A stretch of 51,622 nt of DNA, taken from contig JARXPE010000008.1 of the NCBI GenBank assembly GCA_029887795.1, forward strand, positions 1 through 51,622. Direction: 5' to 3'. Below the pieces are notes generated by a model. It worked only from the letters and a program-made list of their open reading frames with translations, was not told where the DNA came from and ran no database searches. Source of the DNA: Thermoproteota archaeon. GTDB lineage: Archaea; Thermoproteota; Methanomethylicia; Methanomethylicales; Methanomethylicaceae. The position numbers were made by a program, and so were the translations under genes. Shown here piece by piece: positions 32,616-41,204 of this stretch. Each line of letters begins with the position of its first letter. Position 1 is the first letter of the stretch.

Positions 32616-34265
32616 ATGGCGCACGGAAGACCTGGAGCAAGTGCCGCGACGGCCACCACAAACAGGGTAAGGGACATCTCGCCCTTCAGCGGGATGTGTG
32701 TTGTATGTGAAGAAGGTTGCCCTGGTCTATGCGAAGTGGGGAGGTCGGCTTACCGCGGCAGAGAAGTAATCTATCCTCAGCCCTTCGGAAGGGCTACGGC
32801 GGCGTCCCAGAAGGACTACCCCGTTGATTTCTCTCACTTGACAATATTGGGGGAGACCCTTTACACCGAGGGGATTGAGGACGGTAAGGAGACAATATTC
32901 CCGAATGTGAAGATCGAGACGGAACTAGGGGGCATCAGGCTCAGAAACCCAATAGTCATTTCAGCCATGGGCTCCACAGAGGTTGCGAGGAGAAACTGGG
33001 AAGGGCTAGCAGGGGGTGCTGCGATATCTGGATGCATAGCGATTGTTGGAGAGAACGTGTGCGGCATGGACATGGACGCGGAGTGGGACTGGATCAACAA
33101 CAAGGTAGTCAGATCTCCAGACATGGAGTTCAGGATTAGGGCTTTCAGGGATTGGCACGATGGTTACGGCGAGATCGGGGTTCAATTGAACCCACATGAT
33201 GCGGAGTTCGGTGTGGGGGAATATGTGGCGTCGAAGCTCGAGGTGGATCTGATAGAGATCAAGAGGGGGCAGGGAGCCAAGGATATAGGCGGGGAAGTCA
33301 AGGTCGATAGTCTGGAGAAGGCGCTCGAGCTAAAGAAAAGGGGATATTTCGTATACCCTGACCCAGAGGACAGAGAGGTTCAAGAAGCCTACAGATCCGG
33401 AGTGCTCAAGGCGTTCGAGAGGCACTCAAAGACCCCCCAGTTCACGAGGGAAGGATTTCTTGAGCTTGTGGACAGACTGAGAAGCCTCGGAGTCAGGCAC
33501 ATCTCCTTCAAAGATGGACCATATAGACCGTTTGATATTGCATATGCCTTAAGGCTTGGAGCGATGGCGGACCTCAGCTTCATGACCTTCGACGGAGCGG
33601 GGGGCGGGACTGGCATGAGCCCATGGAGGATGATGAATGAGTGGGGCATACCAACTTACTACCTAGAGTCGTTAATCCATGGACTTTGTTGCTTCTTCGA
33701 GTGCGAGCGGATGTTGATAGTGCCGCCGTTGGTCATAGCAGGCGGCATAACTTTGGAGGACCACGTGGTCAAGGCACTATCCTTGGGCGCTCCATATGTT
33801 AGAGCCGTGGGCATGTCGAGGGCGCCACTCGCCGCTGTGATGGTTGCAAAGACTTTGGTAAAGCAGATGAAAGAAAAGAATTGGTCGGTTTCCCTCGGAG
33901 GGCTCAGCAGGTCCTTAGGAGAGTCAGGAGTAAATTCAAGAGATTCGAGGGTTTCTCCTGAGAGCATCTTCGTCACAGCACAGGTACTAAAGGAAAAGTA
34001 TGGGCAGGACTACAACAGGCTTGTGGAGACAGGAGCCATAGGGGTGTACACCTACATACAGGATAGACTGGCTACTGGAATAAGGCAGCTCCTATGCGGG
34101 CTCAGAAAGTTCGATATTGGTCTCCTATCTAGGGATGATGTGGCTGCGCTCACAAAGGAGGCAGAGGATGTGGCGAACTACTATCCCAAGGGTGTCAAAC
34201 CAGCGGGGTTTAAGCCTCTAAGATTCGTCACTGATGTGGATTTGGAGAGGATCGCAAAGCTATGA
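32616..34265 (+). CDS. FMN-binding glutamate synthase-like protein
   Basis: 549 residues with the FMN/synthase domain of GltB: IETELGGIRLRNPIVISAMG, DLIEIKRGQGAKDIGG, MTFDGAGGGTGMSPWRM and IAGGITLEDHVVKALSLGAPYV. N-terminal Cys cluster (CVVCEEGCPGLCE) looks like an iron-sulfur or metal site and is unlike bacterial GltB. Such archaeal stand-alone proteins lack the glutaminase domain; the true substrate may be glutamate or another compound. Likely first gene after an AT-rich promoter. Confidence 0.85.
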   Translation: MAHGRPGASAATATTNRVRDISPFSGMCVVCEEGCPGLCEVGRSAYRGREVIYPQPFGRATAASQKDYPVDFSHLTILGETLYTEGIEDGKETIFPNVKIETELGGIRLRNPIVISAMGSTEVARRNWEGLAGGAAISGCIAIVGENVCGMDMDAEWDWINNKVVRSPDMEFRIRAFRDWHDGYGEIGVQLNPHDAEFGVGEYVASKLEVDLIEIKRGQGAKDIGGEVKVDSLEKALELKKRGYFVYPDPEDREVQEAYRSGVLKAFERHSKTPQFTREGFLELVDRLRSLGVRHISFKDGPYRPFDIAYALRLGAMADLSFMTFDGAGGGTGMSPWRMMNEWGIPTYYLESLIHGLCCFFECERMLIVPPLVIAGGITLEDHVVKALSLGAPYVRAVGMSRAPLAAVMVAKTLVKQMKEKNWSVSLGGLSRSLGESGVNSRDSRVSPESIFVTAQVLKEKYGQDYNRLVETGAIGVYTYIQDRLATGIRQLLCGLRKFDIGLLSRDDVAALTKEAEDVANYYPKGVKPAGFKPLRFVTDVDLERIAKL

Positions 34266-34350
34266 CGGTGCCGCAATTATATTCCGATTTTTATTTTTTT
34301 AGAAAATAGTCTGTGATTGAAATTTTAGGTAAAGTCATTAAACAGTTCGT

Positions 34351-35163
34351 CTAAGCTTTTTGAGCGACCGCCTTTATCACAAATTTACAAGCAGGGTCGC
34401 GCTTGGCTATGCAGCCCTCTTCAACGACATTAAATCGCTTGCCGAAGAGTCTTGATAGAGTGCCACCAATTATCCCGCGTACGAACTGGCTGTAAGGGAT
34501 CGCCCGGTACTTACCAAGTTCGCACTCAAAAGAGTCGTATACGAGGATGGTGCCGCATTCATGGTTGAGTTCGCAGACCTCTATGCGCCCGAACCCAGCC
34601 CATTGGAAAAGTGCTGCGCTTATGTATTTGTATATTCGGACACGATCCTTCAGCCCCACTTTTTCGGCTAACTCATTATGGAGTTCGGCTAAACCTAGAC
34701 CGAAGCGAAAACCTATGTGGTATAGAAAGGTCTCGCCGCTTGCTCCGTAGAACTCTCTCATTCCCACCAACAGCTCCCTGTAGCCTGTTTCCCTTAGAAT
34801 CACAGCTCTTGTAGAACCGGCTAATAGCGGGTGAGTTGCGGTATCTGCTATAAAGCCCTTAACGGGCGACCTTATTATCTCAAAGACCTCGATGAGGCCT
34901 GCATTCTGGAGGTCTTTAAAGAACCTCTCTGCGTCGACTTTAGAGTCAGTCATGTCAAGGAATATAAGTGCACTAGCCTCTTCGGTTCTTTCTAGCGGAG
35001 TCATTGAAAGGTGTTGGACAGTTATGTTGTGCCTGGTGGCTCTGGCAAATAGTTCTGAGATCATTTCTGATGAAGCCTTGACCTTAGCCATAATGCCAAC
35101 AAGGCACCTATCAGGACAGACTAAGTAACGTGAAAGATTCAGGGGGCGGGGCATAGCTTTCAC
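34351..35163 (-). CDS. ACT-like plus V4R-domain regulatory protein
   Basis: N-terminal ACT-like region (residues 10-95, IMAKVKASSEMISELFARATRHNITV) and a C-terminal V4R (4-vinyl reductase) domain with YHIGFRFGLGLAELHNELAE, ECELGKYRAIPYSQFVRG and CIAKRDPACKF. V4R domains bind small hydrophobic ligands or sense signals. No DNA-binding domain is seen. The frame opens with GTG; ATG 35154 is an alternative. A perfect dyad lies 47 bp upstream. Confidence 0.75.
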   Translation of the reverse strand: MKAMPRPLNLSRYLVCPDRCLVGIMAKVKASSEMISELFARATRHNITVQHLSMTPLERTEEASALIFLDMTDSKVDAERFFKDLQNAGLIEVFEIIRSPVKGFIADTATHPLLAGSTRAVILRETGYRELLVGMREFYGASGETFLYHIGFRFGLGLAELHNELAEKVGLKDRVRIYKYISAALFQWAGFGRIEVCELNHECGTILVYDSFECELGKYRAIPYSQFVRGIIGGTLSRLFGKRFNVVEEGCIAKRDPACKFVIKAVAQKA

Positions 35164-35209
35164 ACCATAAAAATTATTTTTTATTCTTAATTTTTATTTT
35201 TTATTTTAA

Positions 35210-35223
35210 ACCTGTAAACAGGT
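35210..35223. promoter_or_regulatory. Dyad ACCTGTAAACAGGT upstream of the V4R gene
   Basis: ACCTGT and ACAGGT are exact reverse complements separated by AA. Placed about 47 bp before the GTG at 35163, it could be an operator for the V4R gene. A single copy seen in the window. Confidence 0.4.
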
Positions 35224-35433
35224 GTTAGAATTTGATTTGAATTTAAATTGATAGTTGTAATTTCGCCTGTTGATAACCCTCCCTTGACTTTAGAGATTAT
35301 ATAGATCTTTATGGCTTTATATTAATATTGCTAAAATAGTTGGTTGTATGAAATTTACTGTCGCTAAGTCGACTTTAAAGGTTAAATAAATAATTGAAAA
35401 AGTTACACAAAACCATGTGTCAAAAGTTTCTGG

Positions 35434-35538
35434 TGCGGGGAGTGGGATTTGAACCCACGAAGGCCTACGCCATAGGAGCTTACTGGGCAGGCTACGCCTC
35501 TCAGTCCTACCCCTTTGACCTGGCTTGGGAATCCCCGC
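35434..35538 (-). tRNA. tRNA-Leu (GAG) with 20-nt intron, CCA encoded
   Basis: Acceptor GCGGGGA/TCCCCGC, T arm GTGGG-TTCAAAT-CCCAC, anticodon stem TAGGA/TCCTA. The loop begins CTGAGA (anticodon GAG) and the stem closes only after a 20-base insert GGCGTAGCCTGCCCAGTAAG at the canonical 37/38 position. Variable arm GGC-GTAG-GCC as in class II tRNAs. CCA follows A73 on the minus strand (35431-35433). Confidence 0.92.
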
Positions 35539-35661
35539 TCGGAGTATTTCTTTCGCGAACTTACCTTTAACCTTGTCGTTCGCAAAAATCGATCAGAAAA
35601 TCAATGTTGGTATCTAAACTTAAATATAGTTGATGTGTTTCTTTTAAGGAAGGTAATGTAG

Positions 35662-36348
35662 ATGAAGGATGATCCACTCATAAACCTTGCCCAAAAGATT
35701 AACAATCCAGAGCTGAGGGAGAAGGTAATAGAACTGCTAAAGAATCCCACGCTCACGTTTTTGGATCACCCGGAAAAATTCACAAATCTGAAGGACTCGC
35801 AAGCAAGTAAGAGGAGGCACCACTCATACCAAAAAGGGCTCGTAATACACACGATAGCCACGACAAAACTTGCCCTGAGCCTCTCTGAGCTTTTGGAAGA
35901 GGTTTACAAGGTCAAGGTGGATAAGGATGTTGTTATAGCGGCCTCACTTTTACACGATCTATTCAAACACCTGACCTACGCAGAAGTCTATCCAGGGAAG
36001 TATGTCAGATCAAAGCTCGGGGAGCGGCTGGACCACATGTCGTTGATTATCGGGGAACTCTATGTAAGGAGGTTTCCTTTGGATGTGATTCATGCGGTGG
36101 TGGCGCACCACGGCGACAATGGTCCCATCGAGCCGAGGACGATAGAGGCCCTTCTGGTGCACATGGCAGACAGGACTGATGCGGAGATAAACGACAAGGT
36201 GCTATTCGCAGCCAAGGAGATAATTAAAGAGTGCCTGATGAAGGAGGTTATGACTCTACCCAAGGAGGTTTCCCCATTCGAGGTTATTCTTGCCAAGAAG
36301 GAGGGCGGCTGTGAGGAGGTAAGGAGGCGTTTTGCCTCGATGATATGA
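35662..36348 (+). CDS. HD-domain phosphohydrolase
   Basis: 228 residues. HD signature residues: RRHHSYQKGLVIHTIATT (metal His), LLHDLFKH (the HD pair), HAVVAHHGDNG and HMADRTDAE. The pattern suits a nucleic-acid or nucleotide phosphohydrolase of the archaeal HDIG type; substrate unknown. It is followed 64 bp later by lysS on the same strand and may share its transcript. Confidence 0.85.
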   Translation: MKDDPLINLAQKINNPELREKVIELLKNPTLTFLDHPEKFTNLKDSQASKRRHHSYQKGLVIHTIATTKLALSLSELLEEVYKVKVDKDVVIAASLLHDLFKHLTYAEVYPGKYVRSKLGERLDHMSLIIGELYVRRFPLDVIHAVVAHHGDNGPIEPRTIEALLVHMADRTDAEINDKVLFAAKEIIKECLMKEVMTLPKEVSPFEVILAKKEGGCEEVRRRFASMI

Positions 36349-36412
36349 TTATGGATAAGAGAGTCAGGTCGAGGTTCAAGTTGATGTTAAGATAAAAATG
36401 GAGGTTGAGACC

Positions 36413-38035
36413 ATGGAGGAAGGGCACTGGATAAGGCAGATCGTGGACGAAATAATTGCGAGAAAGGATCCGCAGATAGTTATACATACTGGCAAGACGC
36501 CTTCTGGACCGATACATATAGGTGCAGAGCGGGAGCAGTTCATATGCAGCGCGATCCAGATAGAGTTGAAGAGAAGGAGTTATGAATCAACCTTCAACTT
36601 TATCATAGACTCATATGACCCCCTAAAGTCCATACCAGCGGGAATAGAAGTCCCAAAAGGTTTTGACGAAAATATAGGAAAGCCCCTGTCTTCGGTGCCA
36701 GACCCTTACTCTTGCCACGAGAGTTACGCAAAACACTTTGCGGAGGAATTCAACGCCTGTCAAGAGAGGCTCGGTGTTCACCCCAACGTCATATATTCGC
36801 ACGAGCTTTACAGGCGTAGGGAGATGAAGGAAGCCATCAGAACTGTTTTGAGGAAGTTAGATGAGCTGAGGGCAATAAGGAAGAAGTACGTTCAAGACGA
36901 AGGGCATGAGGAAGGTCGTGGAGATGAATGGAACCCTGTCATGGTTGTCTGCCAGCGGTGCGGGAGGATAGCCTCCAAGAAAGAAGAGGTTGCGCCGAAC
37001 CGATTGGAGTGGTGGAGCCTTGATGAAGATATTGCGGGATACAAATGCACGAGCTGCGGTTATGAGGGGAAAGGTAAGATATCTGACTTGGATTTAAAGC
37101 TGAGCTGGAGGGTGGACTGGGCCGCCAAGTGGGCAATTTTCAAGGTATCCTGTGAGCCAGCGGGGAAAGACCACTGTGTCAAGGATGGAGCTTATGACAT
37201 GGGGTTGGAGGTCTGCTCGAAGATATTTGGATACAAGGGGCCCCTCAAAGTTCCGTACGAGTGGCTGACCCTTGGCGAGCATGCCATGAAGACCCACAAG
37301 GGGATAACTTTCACACCAAACGAATGGCTCAGGATAGCCCCTCCTGAGTGTATGAGGTACATGATACTCAACGCAGACCCCATGAGGCACATAGCCTTCT
37401 TGCCAGAGAGGATCCCAGACATTGTTGATGGTTTCGACAGATTGGAGCGCATATACTTCGGCGTTGAGACTCCACCATCCGGCGAGGATCCACAGTATTA
37501 CAGGGACCTTTACGAGTTGTGCGTTGTAGGTCCTGTGCCCAAGACTGCACCTGTGCGCCTTCCGTACAGGTTCTGTGCGATCATTGTCCAGCTTGAGCCG
37601 CTGTTCGGGTGGGAGAAGACTTTAAAGAAGACTATGGATTATCTGAGGAAGCTCGCCGGAGGGGCGGAGCCCTCGGAAGGGGATAGGGCTGACGCAGAGG
37701 AAAGATTGAAGATGGCAAAAAACTGGGTGGAATCCTACGCGCCTTTACAAATGAGGTTCAAGATTTCAATGGAGCTGCCGGCCTATAGACCTAGCAATGA
37801 CGTTGAGCGCTCTTTCATCGAGAAGCTGATATCGCTTATTGAGAAGGATCTGCCCGAGGCTGAACTACAGAACGAGATCTTTAACTCCGCAAGGTCTGTT
37901 GGTCTCGAAGTTGGAAAGGCTTTCAGCCTTGTTTACTTAATACTGCTGGGGGCAGAGAGAGGGCCGAGACTGGCGCCATTGCTCAATGCACTTGACAAGG
38001 ATTGGCTGATAAGAAGGCTGAGGGCAGTTCTTTAG
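36413..38035 (+). CDS. lysS: Lysyl-tRNA synthetase, class I
   Basis: Charges tRNA-Lys. HIGH motif as TGKTPSGPIHIGAERE, Rossmann core, then a zinc-ribbon-like insert (VCQRCGRIA, CTSCGYEG) and the C-terminal helical cage. The KMSKS loop is degenerate: AMKTHKGITFTPNEWL, with Ala for the first Lys. ATG 36413 is chosen since GGAGGT (36400-36405) stands seven bases before it; another ATG lies at 36398. Full length, about 540 residues. Confidence 0.93.
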   Translation: MEEGHWIRQIVDEIIARKDPQIVIHTGKTPSGPIHIGAEREQFICSAIQIELKRRSYESTFNFIIDSYDPLKSIPAGIEVPKGFDENIGKPLSSVPDPYSCHESYAKHFAEEFNACQERLGVHPNVIYSHELYRRREMKEAIRTVLRKLDELRAIRKKYVQDEGHEEGRGDEWNPVMVVCQRCGRIASKKEEVAPNRLEWWSLDEDIAGYKCTSCGYEGKGKISDLDLKLSWRVDWAAKWAIFKVSCEPAGKDHCVKDGAYDMGLEVCSKIFGYKGPLKVPYEWLTLGEHAMKTHKGITFTPNEWLRIAPPECMRYMILNADPMRHIAFLPERIPDIVDGFDRLERIYFGVETPPSGEDPQYYRDLYELCVVGPVPKTAPVRLPYRFCAIIVQLEPLFGWEKTLKKTMDYLRKLAGGAEPSEGDRADAEERLKMAKNWVESYAPLQMRFKISMELPAYRPSNDVERSFIEKLISLIEKDLPEAELQNEIFNSARSVGLEVGKAFSLVYLILLGAERGPRLAPLLNALDKDWLIRRLRAVL

Positions 38036-38191
38036 AGCGCCTGTAAATTATCAACTCAAATGATTTGATTTTCCGCTCATAGTGTTAAAGTTTCATTTTT
38101 CCAATTTTTGATTATTTCTACAGATTAATATTTTTATGTGAAAACTATTCAAATATTATAATTGTTTTATTTTAAAATCGCAATTAGTCTT
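38036..38191. other. AT-rich convergent spacer
   Basis: Between the converging lysS and cysS genes. T/A runs (TTTTTATG, TTGTTTTATTTTAAAATC) probably serve as terminators in both directions. Confidence 0.3.
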
Positions 38192-39364
38192 TTACCTAGT
38201 AGGACGGATCTTAATGCCAAGTATTGTCTCCACTAGAGAAAAAATTCGCCATGCCCCTTCGACCCTCCCTTCCAAGACTCGGTCGGACAACTCCTCCATG
38301 ATTGAGAGAGCTTGCCCAGTTTCAAGATCATCGTCCAAGGCTGACATGAAGAGTTCCGCATAATCCTTGGCGCATTGTCCCATCTCCTCATTCCCCCTTG
38401 TCCTAGCAGCGGCCCTGCTCATCTTCTCGTAGAGGGATTGAGCCTCCCTTAGCGACTCTTCCGAGAACTCGATCTTTGTCCGATAGTTGGAACTGAGTAT
38501 CCAGGTCCTCAGCACTTCGGCGGGATACTTCTTCAGAACTTCCCGTATGTATGCCCTCCCGCCTGAGGATTTGGACATCTTCTCGCCTTTGAATAGGACA
38601 AAGTCATTGTGGACCCAGTACCTAACGAACCTTTTTCCGGTAAGGGCTTTTGCAATAAGGGCTTCGCATTCGTGATGGGGGTATATGAGATCCTTGCCGC
38701 CCCAGTGAATGTCCAAAACCTCTCCCAAGTTGTCCATGGACATGGCTACGCATTCAGTGTGCCACCCTGGCACCCCCCTCCCGAAGGGGCTATCGAATCC
38801 CTCACCAGTAACCTTCCACAACACAAAGTCAAATGGGCTCTTCTTCCCAGATGTCCTTATCTCATCAACCACAGCACCCTTAATATCCTTCACAAGCTCA
38901 CCGAACCCTCCCGCGGCCTCCACGTCAAAGTAAATAGTGTCGCCTGATCTGTAAGCATAGCCAAGCTTCAAGAGCTGCTCGGTTATTTTTATGATCTTGG
39001 GGACGTATTCAGACGCCTTTGTGTACCTCGTGGCTCGTGTCACATTGAGGGAGTCCATGTCGAAGAAGTACTCCTTTATGAAGCGCTCAGCGACCTCGCG
39101 AGGGGAGATTCCCTCCTTTTTTGCCCTCTGGTCGATCTTTTCGTCTATGTCTGTAAAGTTCTGAATATGAATGACCGTGTAGCCTAAGGAGGTTAGGTAT
39201 CTCTTCAAAACGTCAAAGTTGATGTATGTCCGGGCATGACCTACGTGACACAGGTCGTAAACTGTTGGACCGCATACATAGGCTTTGACCTCGAAGGGAT
39301 CCTGTGAAATAAAGTCTTCCTTTGCACCGGTCCGAGTGTTGAATATTTTCATCTTATCACCCAT
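38192..39364 (-). CDS. cysS: Cysteinyl-tRNA synthetase
   Basis: Class I synthetase: CGPTVYDLCHVGHARTYI (HIGH region with zinc Cys), GVPGWHTECVAMS (zinc Cys/His), PHHECEA and KMSKSSGGRAY. 390 residues, shorter than the about 460 of bacterial CysS because the anticodon-binding tail is reduced. The ATG at 39364 overlaps the GNAT stop; the next ATG (39352) follows GGTGAT closely and is an alternative. Last gene of a five-gene minus-strand operon with Grx-like, Cys-rich and acetyltransferase genes. Confidence 0.95.
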   Translation of the reverse strand: MGDKMKIFNTRTGAKEDFISQDPFEVKAYVCGPTVYDLCHVGHARTYINFDVLKRYLTSLGYTVIHIQNFTDIDEKIDQRAKKEGISPREVAERFIKEYFFDMDSLNVTRATRYTKASEYVPKIIKITEQLLKLGYAYRSGDTIYFDVEAAGGFGELVKDIKGAVVDEIRTSGKKSPFDFVLWKVTGEGFDSPFGRGVPGWHTECVAMSMDNLGEVLDIHWGGKDLIYPHHECEALIAKALTGKRFVRYWVHNDFVLFKGEKMSKSSGGRAYIREVLKKYPAEVLRTWILSSNYRTKIEFSEESLREAQSLYEKMSRAAARTRGNEEMGQCAKDYAELFMSALDDDLETGQALSIMEELSDRVLEGRVEGAWRIFSLVETILGIKIRPTR

Positions 39365-40115
39365 ATTCCAAGCCCGCGAAGGCCTGTGCTATGCTGTAGT
39401 CGATTTTGGGCTTATCACCAAGGTACATCAAGGTCACTTTAAATATTGTTTCGCAAAATCTCGGGTTCGGGCAGGGTGTGACTGCGGTCGAGCCGACTCC
39501 GAGCGCACTCATCGCAGAGTAGAGGAAATTCTCTTTGTTAGAAATGACGGGTCCTACGGTGCTCTCACTCTCGCCGGGGCGGAGGATAGCGAAACCCTCT
39601 CCAGCCGTAGGGAATACTACTGAACCAGATTCCGCAAGGAGCCTGAGGAGTCGCCCTCTGCTATAACCAAAGCATAGCTTGTCGATCAGCTCTAAGGATT
39701 CGTACCATCCGCCTTTTTTCACCAAGCTGTCAAACCCCCCAAGAAATTTTATGAAATGGAAGTCCCTATCTTTTGCGAAGCCGTTCCTCTCGTAAAAAGG
39801 CACGGACTCCTGGGTGGAGAAAAGGGCGATGGTCTTCTTTTTGCCAAGCATCCGGATACCCTCCATTAGCAGAGAACGCCCTACGCCCATCTTCCGAAAA
39901 CCTCTCTCCACAAGTAGGTTGGAGATCCATCCAATGTCGCCGTAGTCGAACAATGTGATCATTCCAATAATTCCGTCATGATCTGCTACCAGAGTCTTTG
40001 AGCATCCCGAGCTTTCCATAATCATGAAGTCTTTTAGCTCGTAGTTCCAGCCCTCCTCCTGTGAGAGATTTATGAGGTAGGCATAGTCATTCCGTTCTGC
40101 TAATCTAATCTTCAA
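39357..40115 (-). CDS. GNAT-family N-acetyltransferase
   Basis: N-terminal GNAT domain: IRLAERNDYAYLINLS, GMITLFDYGDIGWISNLLVERGFRKMGVGRSLL (acetyl-CoA loop RKMGVG), FYERNGFAKD. A second, weaker alpha/beta half (residues 130-250) ends in TLMYLGDKPKID and may be an SCP2-like or acetyltransferase repeat. The frame is open to 40148, but that would overlap the small Cys-rich gene; TTG 40115 (LKIRLAERN) is the more natural start. Overlaps cysS by 8 bp, so coupled to it. Confidence 0.8.
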   Translation of the reverse strand: MKIRLAERNDYAYLINLSQEEGWNYELKDFMIMESSGCSKTLVADHDGIIGMITLFDYGDIGWISNLLVERGFRKMGVGRSLLMEGIRMLGKKKTIALFSTQESVPFYERNGFAKDRDFHFIKFLGGFDSLVKKGGWYESLELIDKLCFGYSRGRLLRLLAESGSVVFPTAGEGFAILRPGESESTVGPVISNKENFLYSAMSALGVGSTAVTPCPNPRFCETIFKVTLMYLGDKPKIDYSIAQAFAGLEYG

Positions 40116-40248
40116 AATTCCCAACCTCGTCGCATTCATGGTGCCCATGGGTGATGAATTTTTTGTCGCCCCTTGCGTGCTTTATGCTGCACGGTCCGTA
40201 GTCGTCATCCTCGGCTCCGTACCACTTCTCACAGTCTTTGCACTTCAT
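40105..40248 (-). CDS. Small Cys/His-rich protein, 47 aa
   Basis: ATG 40248 follows the Grx-like gene stop by 5 bp, with GGTGA as ribosome site. The protein begins MKCKDCEKWYGAEDDDYGPC and continues SIKHARGDKKFITHGHHECD. Four Cys (3, 6, 20, 39) and four His fit a zinc-binding mini-domain. The ATG, SD and end-to-end packing with neighbours show it is a true gene. No assigned function; position suggests a link with thiol/Cys metabolism or cysS expression. Confidence 0.8.
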   Translation of the reverse strand: MKCKDCEKWYGAEDDDYGPCSIKHARGDKKFITHGHHECDEVGNFED

Positions 40249-40253
40249 AAGGG

Positions 40254-40589
40254 TCACCGACAGGTTTGCTCTGAAAGCCAGTCCTCGATGGCTTCCCTCA
40301 CGAGTTTCTCCTTTAGCGCCTCTTCCTCCCTTAGAACCTTATCACCTATCAAAAGGAGGGGAGTGTTAATTGCATTATACATTAAGAGATCGGCCATCGC
40401 GTCCCGGTCCTTATCCACATCCTTCTCTTCGACAAGTTCGCTGTACGATAGACCTTTGCTGGAGAGCGCCCTCTGGAGAATGAACTTGGCTATTGGGCAG
40501 CGCGTGCAGGATGAGCTCTTGTAGAGCCTTATCTTTGACCCTATCTTTTCTACTTTAAGAACATCGGAGCTCTCTGTTCGCCCATTCAA
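40254..40589 (-). CDS. Glutaredoxin/thioredoxin-like protein
   Basis: 111 residues, with IRLYKSSSCTRCPIAKFIL (CxxC near 28-31 at the start of helix 1) and the cis-Pro strand INTPLLLIGDKVL. Length and pattern fit a glutaredoxin-like thiol-disulfide oxidoreductase. N terminus up to residue 15 is variable. Fourth gene from the operon end, 6 bp after the 173-residue gene. Confidence 0.85.
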   Translation of the reverse strand: MNGRTESSDVLKVEKIGSKIRLYKSSSCTRCPIAKFILQRALSSKGLSYSELVEEKDVDKDRDAMADLLMYNAINTPLLLIGDKVLREEEALKEKLVREAIEDWLSEQTCR

Positions 40590-40595
40590 TTAAAC

Positions 40596-41117
40596 TCACC
40601 TGTAGATTCCAGCCCTCAGCGGATATCTTTTCCTGAAGAGCTTGTCAAGCTCCGCCGAGAGCTTGGCATCCAGCTCAAGCTGAGATCTTGAGATGGATCT
40701 CAGGTCGGGGTGGGTTAAGAAGGGACCTCCGAGTACGGCACCCAGATCCTTCCTTTCGAGTTCGTGAATTGGGACAGGATCTATCTGAAGGATTTTATTG
40801 ATCACTGCCAAGTCAGTTATCCGGTTCTCCGAGACCGCCGATATGAGAGTCTTAGAAAGATCATGATCCAGAGGTCTAAAGCCAGAGTCGAACTTTACGC
40901 CAATTGATCTCCTCAGAGGTTCGACGTCTTGGATCTTTACCCCCACGCCCAAGCTCTCATTGGGGTTGATCATCATCAGCTTTATCCTGTAACCTGATTC
41001 TGGCCCGAGGGCGAGGATGTTGCCCAGAGGATCGGATAAGAACTGCCAACCCTTAGGGCGCTTATTGTAGCCCTCCAGAATTTCCTTAACCGATTCCTCT
41101 AGGGCTTTTATCTCCAT
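40596..41117 (-). CDS. Hypothetical protein, 173 aa
   Basis: No family recognised. Alpha/beta pattern with KGWQFLSDPLGNILALGPESGYRIKL-type strands (split by a glycine turn), a conserved-looking VPIHELERKDLGAVLGGPFL and a helical C terminus rich in Leu/Glu/Lys. First gene of the operon leading to Grx-like, Cys-rich, GNAT and cysS genes, so likely a soluble partner in the same process. Confidence 0.65.
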   Translation of the reverse strand: MEIKALEESVKEILEGYNKRPKGWQFLSDPLGNILALGPESGYRIKLMMINPNESLGVGVKIQDVEPLRRSIGVKFDSGFRPLDHDLSKTLISAVSENRITDLAVINKILQIDPVPIHELERKDLGAVLGGPFLTHPDLRSISRSQLELDAKLSAELDKLFRKRYPLRAGIYR

Positions 41118-41204
41118 AGAGCTCTCCCCCTAAAGATATGAAGAGGGAGATATTAAATATTAATCTGTTATCGAAAGAGATCCAACGATGGGCAGGAATC
41201 AATA

